64,000 nt of DNA from Methanothermobacter sp. CaT2 (GTDB lineage: Archaea; Methanobacteriota; Methanobacteria; Methanobacteriales; Methanothermobacteraceae), in the NCBI RefSeq assembly GCF_000828575.1, contig NZ_AP011952.1, positions 369,065 to 433,064 on the forward strand. The letters run 5' to 3'. Shown piece by piece: positions 35,111 through 44,822 of the stretch. The number at the start of each line of letters is the position of its first letter. The stretch's first letter is position 1. A program made the position numbers and the translations under genes. The notes under the pieces are model-generated. The model saw nothing but the letters and a program-made list of their open reading frames with translations. It searched no databases and was not told the DNA's origin.

Positions 35111-36538
35111 TCACTCCCTTATTCTAATTTCGGGGACTTCTCTTGAAAATTCTGGATCTATATAACTTATCTGGGTTTTTATTATTTCCCTCATCTTAAT
35201 GGCTTGCTCCAGGCAATAAAGTTTGAAATCGGATTTATCTATATCCTCTGGACTCTCCACATGAGGGAAGAGCAGTTTAAGGTAAGCCGTAGAAAGTTTG
35301 ATTATGGCATTTTTATCCCTTGTATCAGCATCTTTAGGGACATCCACTAGTTTTTGGACTACATTTCTATATTGAGACTCAGTTCTAAGTTCATGGAGGA
35401 TCTCTGAGAAGTATTCTACATTTAGTGCGTACCCTCTTAGTATAAGGTCCTCCCTCATCCTAGGGAGTTTCCAACCTTCAATGAAACCATGGAACCTATC
35501 TAAGAGAGCAGGATCATTGAAAAACTTGTGCAAATTAACAAAGTACCTATTATTTACGGGTTTTCTTTCCTGGGTGAGGGGAATGTTCCCCAGAACCATT
35601 AAACCAGCCGAGGATTCGCCTTTATAATTAGCCACAGAAAATGTGCCTGATTCTAGATAATTCTTCAGAGCTCCCCTTAACTCACTTTCATCGGTAAATT
35701 TTATGGTCTCAACTTCATCTATCGCGACAAAATCATAAAGAGTGAGTAAACCTGGAGTTTTTCTTGAAATGTCATATAGGAGTTTGGCCCTGCTTATAAC
35801 ACCTCCACTTATCACCCAACCATATTTACTGAGGTTATTGAAGACATAAGACTTTCCAGTCCCTTTAGGAGCCAATTCAAACATGTTAAGGTTGGGTTCT
35901 ACAAAAATTAGTAGTCTGGAGATAAATAGAATTTTCTGCTGTAAACTTTCAAAGCCTTCAGGGTTGTATTCCATTGATCTAATGAGGAGATCAATCCATT
36001 CTGATACTTCAAATTCCCTTCTTTTTTGTTTAAAGTACTCTAAATCAACTTCATAAGGTTTAAATGATTTGTAATCCACTATTTCAATAAACCCTGTTTT
36101 TCCATTATCAGGTGGGTTGTATGAAAGTTTTACAACACCCCAAATTTCACCCCCCTTTAACTCAGGGTACTTTTCAGCGATATAATTAGGGATCACACCC
36201 TCATTATGACCAATCCCTAAATCAGGAATGGAAAATTTTATAACACCACTTCTTATATCTGGCTCAATTAGGATTCGTGCTAATACCTTTATAGGAACAT
36301 AATCATTAATGAGGGTCCCTTTAATAGTTTTTTTATTCTTTTGAGCTATGTGCTTGTTTAAAAAGAGTCTTAAGTTCTCTTTATCAATTTTTCCTTCTAA
36401 GGTACTGTTCCTCTGGATTAACCAGTCCTTTACAAAAGAGGGTAAATTGTATCCTGAAAATACCCCATATATCTCTGGATTTTTCAGGACAGATTCATTT
36501 GGAAATTTTTCTTTAATTTTGAAGTCAAATATGTTCAT
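35111..36538 (-). CDS. brxL: BREX type 4 protein BrxL, short form (AAA ATPase without Lon protease domain)
   Basis: 475 aa. An N-terminal region that may bind DNA (about 1-190) is followed by an AAA+ core: FELAPKGTGKSYVFNNLSKY (Walker A near residue 225), LLTLYDFVAIDEVETIKF (Walker B), MVLGNIPL (sensor 1) and LLDRFHGFIEGWKLPRM (arginine-finger region). BrxL of BREX type 1 continues into a Lon-like Ser-Lys protease of about 200 residues; here the protein stops after the ATPase lid. Its start ATGA overlaps the end of pglZ, so it is the last gene of the operon. In type 1, BrxL is a hexameric motor needed for phage restriction. Confidence 0.85.
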   Translation of the reverse strand: MNIFDFKIKEKFPNESVLKNPEIYGVFSGYNLPSFVKDWLIQRNSTLEGKIDKENLRLFLNKHIAQKNKKTIKGTLINDYVPIKVLARILIEPDIRSGVIKFSIPDLGIGHNEGVIPNYIAEKYPELKGGEIWGVVKLSYNPPDNGKTGFIEIVDYKSFKPYEVDLEYFKQKRREFEVSEWIDLLIRSMEYNPEGFESLQQKILFISRLLIFVEPNLNMFELAPKGTGKSYVFNNLSKYGWVISGGVISRAKLLYDISRKTPGLLTLYDFVAIDEVETIKFTDESELRGALKNYLESGTFSVANYKGESSAGLMVLGNIPLTQERKPVNNRYFVNLHKFFNDPALLDRFHGFIEGWKLPRMREDLILRGYALNVEYFSEILHELRTESQYRNVVQKLVDVPKDADTRDKNAIIKLSTAYLKLLFPHVESPEDIDKSDFKLYCLEQAIKMREIIKTQISYIDPEFSREVPEIRIRE

Positions 36539-38871
36539 ATAAGATCCCTCTCAATAAATCCTCCTTTTATATTAACGTTCAGCTCCAGGGTTTGTTTATT
36601 AATTTTTACTTTAATTTTATATAACTTCGGTTTTAAGTCACTTAATTGTGATAAGTCTAACTGGTAATTACCATCTCCTTTATTTTCGACATTCAAAGTC
36701 CTTTTTTCAACTAAGACCTCTGGAATTCCTCTTGGAACTGGAGATAATTTGAAAGTGACTACCGGCTGACCAATATCAGCCTCTAATTCCTCAGTTTCAA
36801 GGGTGTAAGTGACTTCCCCTCTCGATTTGGATATTCTAAAATAGGGGACAAGGACTTCTTCAGGAGTGGCACCTCCATGTGTCTCCCGGGAGGGTACCCT
36901 ATATAATGAAACGTGTTTTAATGCCAATAGGACGCTTTTATCACTATTATCTGGACACTCAGACTTTAAAGTCATGTAGTATCTATCATTTAACTCCTTA
37001 CTATTTTCAAGCCAGAGATATCTACCCTCATGTTTTGCATCCTCAAAGTCAAGGATCTTACTATGAAACTTACTTAAAGTCAAAAAGCTGAACCCGTGAT
37101 CTGAATAGATGTTAATAGTCTCATGGTCACAGGTTCTAATATCGTTTATAATAGCTTCTATAATCCTCCTAACGATTTCAAGTTCTTCTAGTAATGTTTG
37201 AGGATGTCTATAATGGTTGTTATGTATGTAACTATCTAAGTCTCCAAATTTATTAAAGGAGTATTTGTTACACTTTGTAATGCTTGGTAAGTTAACCCTA
37301 CAAATTTTTGCTTCAATCAGATAGTCTTCATCAAGATACTCGTTTAGCAAGTGGTAGATCAGTGGAAGCCACTCAACTCCAAGCCCATCGATCCAATAAT
37401 TAACTTCCTTTTGCTTGATTTCAGGTTTTTCAATGCGATAAAACCAATCCAGGAAAGAATCTTTGTCATGGTTTTTTTCTTCGATAGCTAATTTTAGATT
37501 TTCCGAGAAATCATTCCTAATTTTACAGATGTTATATTCTTTGAAATATTCACTTATCCATTCATCAGAGTTTAATATGGGTTTTATATTATCCCAATCA
37601 GAATAATAATAGAGTTCAGGGAAACATTCCTTGATATAAGGCCTAAGAGATTCTAAATCTTGCTCTACAACAGTATTTACAACAAACTCTTTTTCGGCTT
37701 CAGATATTCCCGTAACATACCATGCCTGTTTTTTTAACTCAAGGTCTTTAATCCCCTCTAAAGCAGCTTTAATCTTATTCTCATCTATCTTTGGAATATT
37801 CTTTAAAATCTCTTTTCTTTCAAGATAGAAACTCTCTATGTCTTCGAGGTTAAATATTTCAAGCCAAAGGGATTCAACTAGTTCAATATTTTCTAATCCA
37901 TTCATTTTAGCAAAACAGTGTTTTAGATAGGTTTCCTCCTCTGAAAATTGCAAAACATAATTTTTCAGTAACCACCTATAAAAATAGTCTGACTCCTTTA
38001 AGAAATATTCTACAAGATTAACTGGCTCTACTTTATTTAGGTCCCTGATATTAAGATGATCTTTAATTAAAGAGAATAAAGTCACTGCACCCTTCTCATT
38101 AAATATTTTAATAAGCTTATTCCAATAGATGGAATCATTTTCATTAAACGGCAACTCAAATCTTCCGTTGAATATTTTTTCTATGAATTCTTTTTGATTA
38201 TCTATAAGTTCTAGTTTGAATATTTCATCAGGAAGCCATTCAGCATGGAAGTGCTGGATAACCTTAGAAAACGAGAGGACATTCTCAACATCTGGATTTC
38301 TCCATAAGTTAAACCAGTCCTCTGTAGTTCTAATTATTTCAAAATCTGGGAGTCTTAATGAATCATCAAAGTCAAATGTAGCATGATAGATCGTGATATT
38401 TTTATTATCCCCTCTGAGTCTCCAAATAGGGGCCCATTCATCTCTCCTATAGAATTCATCAATAAATTCCCTTTTAAATCTTTTATAAATTCCGACAAAA
38501 GGAATGTATATCCTTGTATAATCATTTGTCTCTATTTCTGATAAGGCCTTTAGGAGACCGTAAAAGTCATTATTCGGTGTGAACCTAAGAAATTCTGAAA
38601 GTGGGGCAACTAAAAGTTTTGAATCTTCCTGCAACTTTTCCTTTATTTTTGACAATATCATATCCTTCGTAAGCCACTTACCACCAACTAACAAAGAATC
38701 AAGAAGAATCACCTCTGAAAATTCTTTTAACTGTCCTATTAATTCATTTAATTCTTCGAAGGAATTCAAAAAAATGAATCGAACTGGATATCTGTTTTTA
38801 GAGTTTTTTTCATCTTCAATCTCTAAAAAAAGATCTTTGAAAGAGTTAAACTCTTTCATATTAGAATTCAT
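36535..38871 (-). CDS. pglZ: BREX alkaline-phosphatase-superfamily protein PglZ
   Basis: 778 aa. The C-terminal half has the PglZ signatures: NIYSDHGFSFLTLSKFHS (near 591, metal-binding Asp-His) and THGGATPEEVLVPYFRI (near 665, the HGG motif). The last 100 residues form a beta-rich domain. The N-terminal half is helical and acidic with no recognised motif. PglZ is the defining, invariant BREX component, with a phosphatase or nuclease fold. It starts 3 nt after the brxC stop and ends in an ATGA overlap with brxL. Codon use is strongly A/T-ending. Confidence 0.9.
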   Translation of the reverse strand: MNSNMKEFNSFKDLFLEIEDEKNSKNRYPVRFIFLNSFEELNELIGQLKEFSEVILLDSLLVGGKWLTKDMILSKIKEKLQEDSKLLVAPLSEFLRFTPNNDFYGLLKALSEIETNDYTRIYIPFVGIYKRFKREFIDEFYRRDEWAPIWRLRGDNKNITIYHATFDFDDSLRLPDFEIIRTTEDWFNLWRNPDVENVLSFSKVIQHFHAEWLPDEIFKLELIDNQKEFIEKIFNGRFELPFNENDSIYWNKLIKIFNEKGAVTLFSLIKDHLNIRDLNKVEPVNLVEYFLKESDYFYRWLLKNYVLQFSEEETYLKHCFAKMNGLENIELVESLWLEIFNLEDIESFYLERKEILKNIPKIDENKIKAALEGIKDLELKKQAWYVTGISEAEKEFVVNTVVEQDLESLRPYIKECFPELYYYSDWDNIKPILNSDEWISEYFKEYNICKIRNDFSENLKLAIEEKNHDKDSFLDWFYRIEKPEIKQKEVNYWIDGLGVEWLPLIYHLLNEYLDEDYLIEAKICRVNLPSITKCNKYSFNKFGDLDSYIHNNHYRHPQTLLEELEIVRRIIEAIINDIRTCDHETINIYSDHGFSFLTLSKFHSKILDFEDAKHEGRYLWLENSKELNDRYYMTLKSECPDNSDKSVLLALKHVSLYRVPSRETHGGATPEEVLVPYFRISKSRGEVTYTLETEELEADIGQPVVTFKLSPVPRGIPEVLVEKRTLNVENKGDGNYQLDLSQLSDLKPKLYKIKVKINKQTLELNVNIKGGFIERDLI

Positions 38872-38874
38872 GGT

Positions 38875-41800
38875 TTAATGCCCCCCAATTAATTGTTCTA
38901 ATATTCCTACAACTGAAGGATCCTTATCTATAAGCTTTTTAAGGACCTCCCTCAGTTCTTCGGGAGCTAACTGATTAATCCTCTCTTTTACTCTATCAAT
39001 GGCTTCTGTTCCAGTGCCACTGACGGGATCAATGACGGTGACAGGATCAACAACAGGATCATTGCCACTGACGGGATCAACGACAGAATCAGAAGGCTTA
39101 CTTATGCTTTTTATATACCAATCCTTAACCTTGTCTTTCACATCGTTCTCGTTCCAGGACCCCATATCTTCCTGCAGGTGATGCTTAAGGTATTTCATTA
39201 TGTCAGAGTAACTTATGTCCCCATTTTCCTCAGTTAAATGTTCTTTAAGCCAATCTCTGACAGCATCAATCCAAAGACCTTCTTTTTGAGATGTGGCAAT
39301 CTTAATATGATTTTTAATGTCAAGTTCAAAGTCCTCTATTTCATTAATAATCTCCCCCATCATATTAGAATCTATTTCAGTGTCATTAGACTTTGTAAAA
39401 TCAAAAATTAGGTTAAATATCCTTTCAATTTTCTCCTCTTGACTGGAATCTTTGTATCTGAATAGCCACAGGGGAATATTTTGTTCTTTAACCCATTCCT
39501 TGATTTTCCATTTGACATCATTTAAGCTATTGACGTCACTAAGATCAAATATGTCAGAGAATAGCCTAATCAATTTCTTTTCATTCTCGGAACCACACCT
39601 AACATTAAGTTTCTCCTTATTTCTACCATTTTCCCAGTAGTTAAATATGTCAATGACTTTGTCTCTCATTCTTTCTTTGGTAACTTGTATTCCAGATCCA
39701 GCTTCAAATAACTGATCAACATATTTTCTCATTAAGAACGAGAGCGCCGCTATGTTAATTTTGGATTTGTATAAACCGTAGGGATGTTTTGATAGGAATT
39801 TAAGGGTGTCCCCTAAATTGAAGACCCCATCACCTTCATTTTCGATAGCCTTTTTTATTTCCCCATCCATAACAATAATTGGATGTTCCCTGCTTGCATC
39901 ATCCTTAAAATTAAAGTTATTATCCACAATATAATTTCCATTATTGTCTTTTAATATGATTCTAAGATACTTATTCACACCACTTCTTGTTTTTTCTTCT
40001 AACTCTTCACGATTCTCCGCAAATAAAAATATTTCCGCAGTTTTGGGGGACCTCTCATTTTTCCAAATATTCTTATTCTGCTTTGCCTCTACTGTTTCAA
40101 GCCCATATGGAAATATTTTCCTGGAAAATTTTTCATCTATACTGTTCCCAAGCCTAGAAAACAACTCAGAGTCATCTTTTCCATAAAAGAAATATGTTAA
40201 ATAATCGTTTTGTATCTCATTAATCCATTTATCAATGATTTTTTTGGCGTATTTTTCGTTTTCCTCTTTATCCTCCATATAATTATGCCTTGCAGCAATA
40301 TTGCTTCTTGCTTTATACTCTAAGAATCTATCAAATTCGTCTTCACCTAATTCTTTCTTACTAACAATTAACAATTTATTTTTCAGATGATCCTCATTAG
40401 ATGCTTTTATTAGATATGATTCTATTTTATTTATCTCTGTTTCATTCAATCCCAAAAACAATGCAACCTGTACCGCATAATCCTCCTTAAAGGCAGTTTC
40501 CAGGCGGGACTTTAGACTAAATTCATTTGGGGGTAAGTCAAAAATGTGAGTCTCAACTTCTCTTAGGGCATTTATACTATTCAATAACTCATTTTTATTA
40601 TCCTCACTTAAAACAACGGACACTTTGTTAAAGGTATCTCTAAGGGTCTCTTTTTCCCTTTCTATTTCTTCAGAAGGCAACGTCGAACTGGATATAAGAA
40701 ACATTCCATCAGGATTTTTGTTCATTATTTTCCTATTATCCATATAGTCTAGGACTTCTTTAACACGGCTTTCTTCTAAATAACCCTCAAATATATGGCA
40801 GATATTCTCTATTTCAGGTTTTAGGATACTGGCTTCCCCTAATTCAACAAGACGGTATATTAAGTTTAGTAGGAGTACAACTTTGAAAACAACAGAATAC
40901 CTCTCTTCCAATGCCTCCATTTCTTCATTATATAATTTATATCTTTCAATAATAGAATAGACCTTTTCGCTTTCTATTCTTTCAAAATCCTCAAAGAAGA
41001 AATCCCATAAATTATCAGCTGTCAAGAATGGCCTTTCTGTCACATCAGATGATAAAAAGGCTTTAAAACCGTTTTTATCATTATATAAGAATTTAAATAT
41101 ACTCCTTTCCGTTGAACCAATCTGACGCGCAATAATTGTCGCTATATAGGCAGTGTACGGGTGGATTGGAAAAATGTTTTCAAGGGAAGCTCTTGCATCA
41201 TCTTCAATTGCAGTTATTCTGTTGATTACATCCACTATTTTACTTATACTTTCATTTTTAAGTGAATTATAGCGTTTTTCGTCCTTCTTTTTTATAGTAT
41301 TTTCAATTAAGTGATATGTGGTAATGCTTTCCATCGAATATTCAAGAAGTTTAAATCTTCCAAGAATTTTTTCAACATCCTCCTCTTTGCCTTTATGTTT
41401 AAGGTGGTGCGGCGTCCTGTGGGATATTATAAAGAGATATATACCGTGTTTAGCGGAGAGTTCAGCGATATTCTGAACTTCAGTTAAAAGTGGGCCTGAA
41501 TTTTCAAGATCCATTATTCCTGTAAATTCGTCCCAGAAAATCATTAGATTATCAGCTATCCCCCTTTCTTTTAATTCCTCATTAACTTCTTTAAGCCATT
41601 CAGTAATATTCTTCTTTCCAATGGAAATCCTATTAGAAGAGAGAACCTTTTCGACTTTTCTCTGGATTTCAATATCCTCTTTTTCAAGCAGTGATAATAT
41701 CTGTTCCTTTCCAAAAAGTTCTAATTCAGTACCTTGAAAAATACCTTCAAAATTGATAATGCCCTTGTTTAACTGTTCTATTAGATTCTCGAAATCTGTT

Positions 41801-42243
41801 TTTACACTTAAATCGTGTCCCTCATCTCGCAAGGCTCTTTTAACAGATTTTTCAACAAGAAGCGTGAATTCCCCAGGATCTGTAATACCTGATGTCCCCT
41901 TTATCACGACGGGAAATATCCTCTTTTTTTCTCTAAATGACCTTAATCTAGCAGCCAACTGGGAGTCCTTAATGTCGAAATCATCCAGAACTTCAGGATC
42001 ATCTGATAAGAGGTGTTTAATAACCGCAGCGGCATGACTCTTTCCAGTACCGTAAGTGCCTTGGATCCAGATAGATTGCCTATTCTCAACGAGGTTGCTT
42101 TCAAGGACATCCAAGGTTTCCTTTAAAATCTCATAAAACTTTCTAGTGGGTATGAATGTCTTCCAGTAATCTTCCATTTCATTTTCTAGGTCATATGCTG
42201 GCTGAAATCTTTCATTTAATGAGATTATTTCTGAGTATCTCAT
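38875..42243 (-). CDS. brxC: BREX P-loop ATPase BrxC/PglY
   Basis: 1122 aa. Walker A is WIQGTYGTGKSHAAAVIKHL at residues 59-78, and Walker B is LMIFWDEFTGIMD near 235, with ISHRTPHHL as sensor. Long helical regions follow. Near the C-terminus (about 1055-1090) is a Val-Asp-Pro-rich linker encoded by short repeats (DPVSGND, DPVTVI, DPVSGTG), before a final helical domain ending at GGH. BrxC is the large ATPase present in all BREX types. Its ATG shares one base with the brxP stop (TAATG), showing tight coupling. Confidence 0.9.
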   Translation of the reverse strand: MRYSEIISLNERFQPAYDLENEMEDYWKTFIPTRKFYEILKETLDVLESNLVENRQSIWIQGTYGTGKSHAAAVIKHLLSDDPEVLDDFDIKDSQLAARLRSFREKKRIFPVVIKGTSGITDPGEFTLLVEKSVKRALRDEGHDLSVKTDFENLIEQLNKGIINFEGIFQGTELELFGKEQILSLLEKEDIEIQRKVEKVLSSNRISIGKKNITEWLKEVNEELKERGIADNLMIFWDEFTGIMDLENSGPLLTEVQNIAELSAKHGIYLFIISHRTPHHLKHKGKEEDVEKILGRFKLLEYSMESITTYHLIENTIKKKDEKRYNSLKNESISKIVDVINRITAIEDDARASLENIFPIHPYTAYIATIIARQIGSTERSIFKFLYNDKNGFKAFLSSDVTERPFLTADNLWDFFFEDFERIESEKVYSIIERYKLYNEEMEALEERYSVVFKVVLLLNLIYRLVELGEASILKPEIENICHIFEGYLEESRVKEVLDYMDNRKIMNKNPDGMFLISSSTLPSEEIEREKETLRDTFNKVSVVLSEDNKNELLNSINALREVETHIFDLPPNEFSLKSRLETAFKEDYAVQVALFLGLNETEINKIESYLIKASNEDHLKNKLLIVSKKELGEDEFDRFLEYKARSNIAARHNYMEDKEENEKYAKKIIDKWINEIQNDYLTYFFYGKDDSELFSRLGNSIDEKFSRKIFPYGLETVEAKQNKNIWKNERSPKTAEIFLFAENREELEEKTRSGVNKYLRIILKDNNGNYIVDNNFNFKDDASREHPIIVMDGEIKKAIENEGDGVFNLGDTLKFLSKHPYGLYKSKINIAALSFLMRKYVDQLFEAGSGIQVTKERMRDKVIDIFNYWENGRNKEKLNVRCGSENEKKLIRLFSDIFDLSDVNSLNDVKWKIKEWVKEQNIPLWLFRYKDSSQEEKIERIFNLIFDFTKSNDTEIDSNMMGEIINEIEDFELDIKNHIKIATSQKEGLWIDAVRDWLKEHLTEENGDISYSDIMKYLKHHLQEDMGSWNENDVKDKVKDWYIKSISKPSDSVVDPVSGNDPVVDPVTVIDPVSGTGTEAIDRVKERINQLAPEELREVLKKLIDKDPSVVGILEQLIGGH
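39015..39080. repeat. In-frame 48-bp-period repeats inside brxC
   Basis: TGCCACTGACGGGATCAA occurs perfectly at 39015-39032 and 39063-39080, 48 bp apart (16 codons), with shorter GACAGGATCAA-like copies between. They encode the DPVSG/DPVTV linker. Gain or loss of a unit would change linker length without shifting the frame. Confidence 0.7.
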
Positions 42244-44600
42244 TATAATTCCTCACTGTATGCTTTGATTATGTCTAAAGATTTTAGATCTTCTCTTAAA
42301 CGTATGTTATCAAGGTCTGCTACTAGATCAACGCTTAAAATTCCCTTTCCTTCTTGTAAACCCCTTAATATTCGTTCAAGGTTGCTTTTTGATAATCCAA
42401 ATACTTTATAGGGTCCTCCTTCCAACTCGCTTTTAAATAGTTCAGATACTGTAAAAGTCCTCCTTGAAGTATTTTCAGCCAGTTTATAAAGAGAATAGGC
42501 CACAACATATGGGTTGATTTCATTAACACCTATTTTATGGATTGATTTGACCATTCTTCCCTTCTTTTCCAAGACACCAACACCCAATTCTTTGCCTAAA
42601 GGTGAATTGTCAAAGGTGTTTACCATTGCATCGATAGGGTTACTTATGGTTCCTTTACTATAATCAGGGAAATCCAAGCCCATTCTTTCTTTTAATTCAT
42701 TTTTATTAGTTAATTTTCCCCATGGAACTTTATTTAGGTACCAGTTAACCACCGCAGAATTATAATACATATTATTCCATATTACTAGCCAGGTAAACGA
42801 CTTATCCTTCTTGTATACTTCTCTTAAGTAGTTTCCAAGTCTGGTGCTAACCTTTTTCTTTTCATCAACCAGTTCAGCGTCGATAAGCCACCTTAATACA
42901 GCTGGGACCTGCTTAGGTCCCAAGTTATTGTCAGAAAGCCATTTATCACCTAAAACAAAAAAGTCGTTTAACCATTCTTGCCTAAGACCAAAAGTTGAAT
43001 ATTTATCTATCCCTGCAGTTTTTTTCTTCATTTTAATGCCTCCTAGGGAATCATAAACAGATGATGCAATTATACACCCGTTTTTAGAGAAATAAAGGCA
43101 CTTATGACACTTCTTACAGAAGTTAGAGTTTACACTCACACTGTTAATTGTTCTTAAAGCAAAGTTAGGGCATTCCGACTGACATAATCCACAGTTAACA
43201 CAGAATGTCGTTTTATAAAGAACTTTCCTGATCTTTGACTTAATTGTTGAATTTTCAATATTCCATGCTTCGATTACCTGCTTATCAGACTTTGAATTCT
43301 TAAGCCTAAAGTCGACTTTACTACCGTCAATCTTTATTTCGCCCAAAAACCCGTCTTTATTTTTTTTATAATTTCGATCTCCCAGTACCTTAGACCATTC
43401 AAGAAAACTTTCCCTGGGACTAGTAATAGTCCCTTTAATCTTATCATCGTCTTCAGAAATTATTATATTTGATTCCAGATCTAAACCGAGCCCTCCAGCC
43501 CTTTTTTTCCACTGCCCCTCAGCAATGAATTTTTTCACGTTTTTCTCAGTAACGCCCCTCATCTTAGCGTACTCTTCAATGAATGATATATAAGGCTCTA
43601 AAGACTCCTTTTCAAGGTTATAATTTATAAATTCCGTCCATACTGAAGAATATGGGCATAAAATGCATCCAACCCTACTTAGACCCCATCTATAAGCTTT
43701 GTTTAAGTTTAAACCTCTGTAAAAGAGATATAGGTAAACTTCAGTTATATTCCAATCAATGACAGGACGGGCATTTATAATAGCTGAATGTTTGGATTCT
43801 TCTTCAATTCGAGAATAACTGGACCTTTTGGAGCTTTCCTCAGATCTAACACCCTCAAAAACTATGACCTCTGAATATTCCTTTAGAACATCCTTTAGCA
43901 GATTTTTAAAGGGGGATGTTTTCAATGCATCGGTACACCATCTCTTAAACCTGCTGGGTAAGCCAGCATATCTAATCAGTTCCTCTGCAGACTTAGGCGG
44001 TTTTGCTGATTTGAATTTGATTTTAGGATATTTTTCAAGATATTCTTTTTTAGTTCTTTCCACGTTTTCATAAGTAAATTTATTTTCAAGGGTGGTGTCA
44101 GAGAAGATAACGATTAAATCATCAGGTGGAATTACACGAGTTACAAGATCAAGGATGACTTGAGAGTCTTTCCCTCCACTATATGAAACCGTGAAAACAG
44201 AATTATTTTTATATATATTGTAGATGCCTTGAATGAAATCCATTGCTTCATTTTCCAGGACAAAAAGTTTGTCCTTATTCTTTTTTATCAATTCATTAAC
44301 GTTTATGGGCTCTATTTCTAGTCTCCTGTCATCCTTAAATTCTATTTCAGGTTTTTCAAAGAAATTCCCACCTTTAGTTTTGGCAATGAGTTCCCCTTTG
44401 TAATAATAGTTACGTCCAATTGCCCAAACAAGCGGTTCTTCAGATTTTGGGTAATCCCAGTGTTCATCTAAACCTAGAAGATCAAGCTCCTCAAAGAAAA
44501 CTGGCCTAGGAGGATTCACACCAAACTGATTTTCAGTTAAAATTACAAAATTTTCACTCTTATCCCATTTTAAGTTATATATTTTACACACCCCTTCCAT
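42243..44600 (-). CDS. brxP: BREX type 4 BrxP: PAPS-reductase / Fe-S / DUF4007 fusion
   Basis: 785 aa in three parts. Residues about 1-400 are a PAPS-reductase-type PP-loop ATPase with FTVSYSGGKDSQVIL (SGGKDS at 141-146), RRWC-type TDALKTSPF, and VGCILCPYSS. About 460-510 is a ferredoxin-like cluster, CVNCGLCQSECP then CKKCHKC. From about 530 to the end is a DUF4007 domain starting GIDKYSTFGLRQEWLNDFF. PP-loop/Fe-S proteins of this kind (for example DndC) insert sulfur in DNA phosphorothioation, so BrxP may modify nucleic acid or a nucleotide. The start at ATG 44600 has no ribosome site ahead. It is first in brxP-brxC-pglZ-brxL, the type 4 order. Confidence 0.88.
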   Translation of the reverse strand: MEGVCKIYNLKWDKSENFVILTENQFGVNPPRPVFFEELDLLGLDEHWDYPKSEEPLVWAIGRNYYYKGELIAKTKGGNFFEKPEIEFKDDRRLEIEPINVNELIKKNKDKLFVLENEAMDFIQGIYNIYKNNSVFTVSYSGGKDSQVILDLVTRVIPPDDLIVIFSDTTLENKFTYENVERTKKEYLEKYPKIKFKSAKPPKSAEELIRYAGLPSRFKRWCTDALKTSPFKNLLKDVLKEYSEVIVFEGVRSEESSKRSSYSRIEEESKHSAIINARPVIDWNITEVYLYLFYRGLNLNKAYRWGLSRVGCILCPYSSVWTEFINYNLEKESLEPYISFIEEYAKMRGVTEKNVKKFIAEGQWKKRAGGLGLDLESNIIISEDDDKIKGTITSPRESFLEWSKVLGDRNYKKNKDGFLGEIKIDGSKVDFRLKNSKSDKQVIEAWNIENSTIKSKIRKVLYKTTFCVNCGLCQSECPNFALRTINSVSVNSNFCKKCHKCLYFSKNGCIIASSVYDSLGGIKMKKKTAGIDKYSTFGLRQEWLNDFFVLGDKWLSDNNLGPKQVPAVLRWLIDAELVDEKKKVSTRLGNYLREVYKKDKSFTWLVIWNNMYYNSAVVNWYLNKVPWGKLTNKNELKERMGLDFPDYSKGTISNPIDAMVNTFDNSPLGKELGVGVLEKKGRMVKSIHKIGVNEINPYVVAYSLYKLAENTSRRTFTVSELFKSELEGGPYKVFGLSKSNLERILRGLQEGKGILSVDLVADLDNIRLREDLKSLDIIKAYSEEL

Positions 44601-44649
44601 ATAAACAGTATTAATAATTTTAAATTAACATTATTAGTAAATTAAAATG

Positions 44650-44657
44650 TTATATAG
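44650..44657 (-). promoter_or_regulatory. Putative promoter of the BREX operon
   Basis: The minus strand reads CTATATAA here, preceded by A-rich sequence, about 50 nt before brxP ATG 44600. It would drive all four overlapping genes. Surrounding AT-richness makes the exact box uncertain. Confidence 0.35.
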
Positions 44658-44822
44658 TATAATGTTATTTTTCTCAATTAAAAGTATTTCTCTTTAATAA
44701 AATTAAAAACGGATATCTATGAGAAGATAGAGAAATATTTTATTTGGATAGGAATAAGCTATAGCTAGTAAATATCTTAGAGTACTCATCGAAGCCCACA
44801 TGGTCACAGAAGATAGGGGCAT

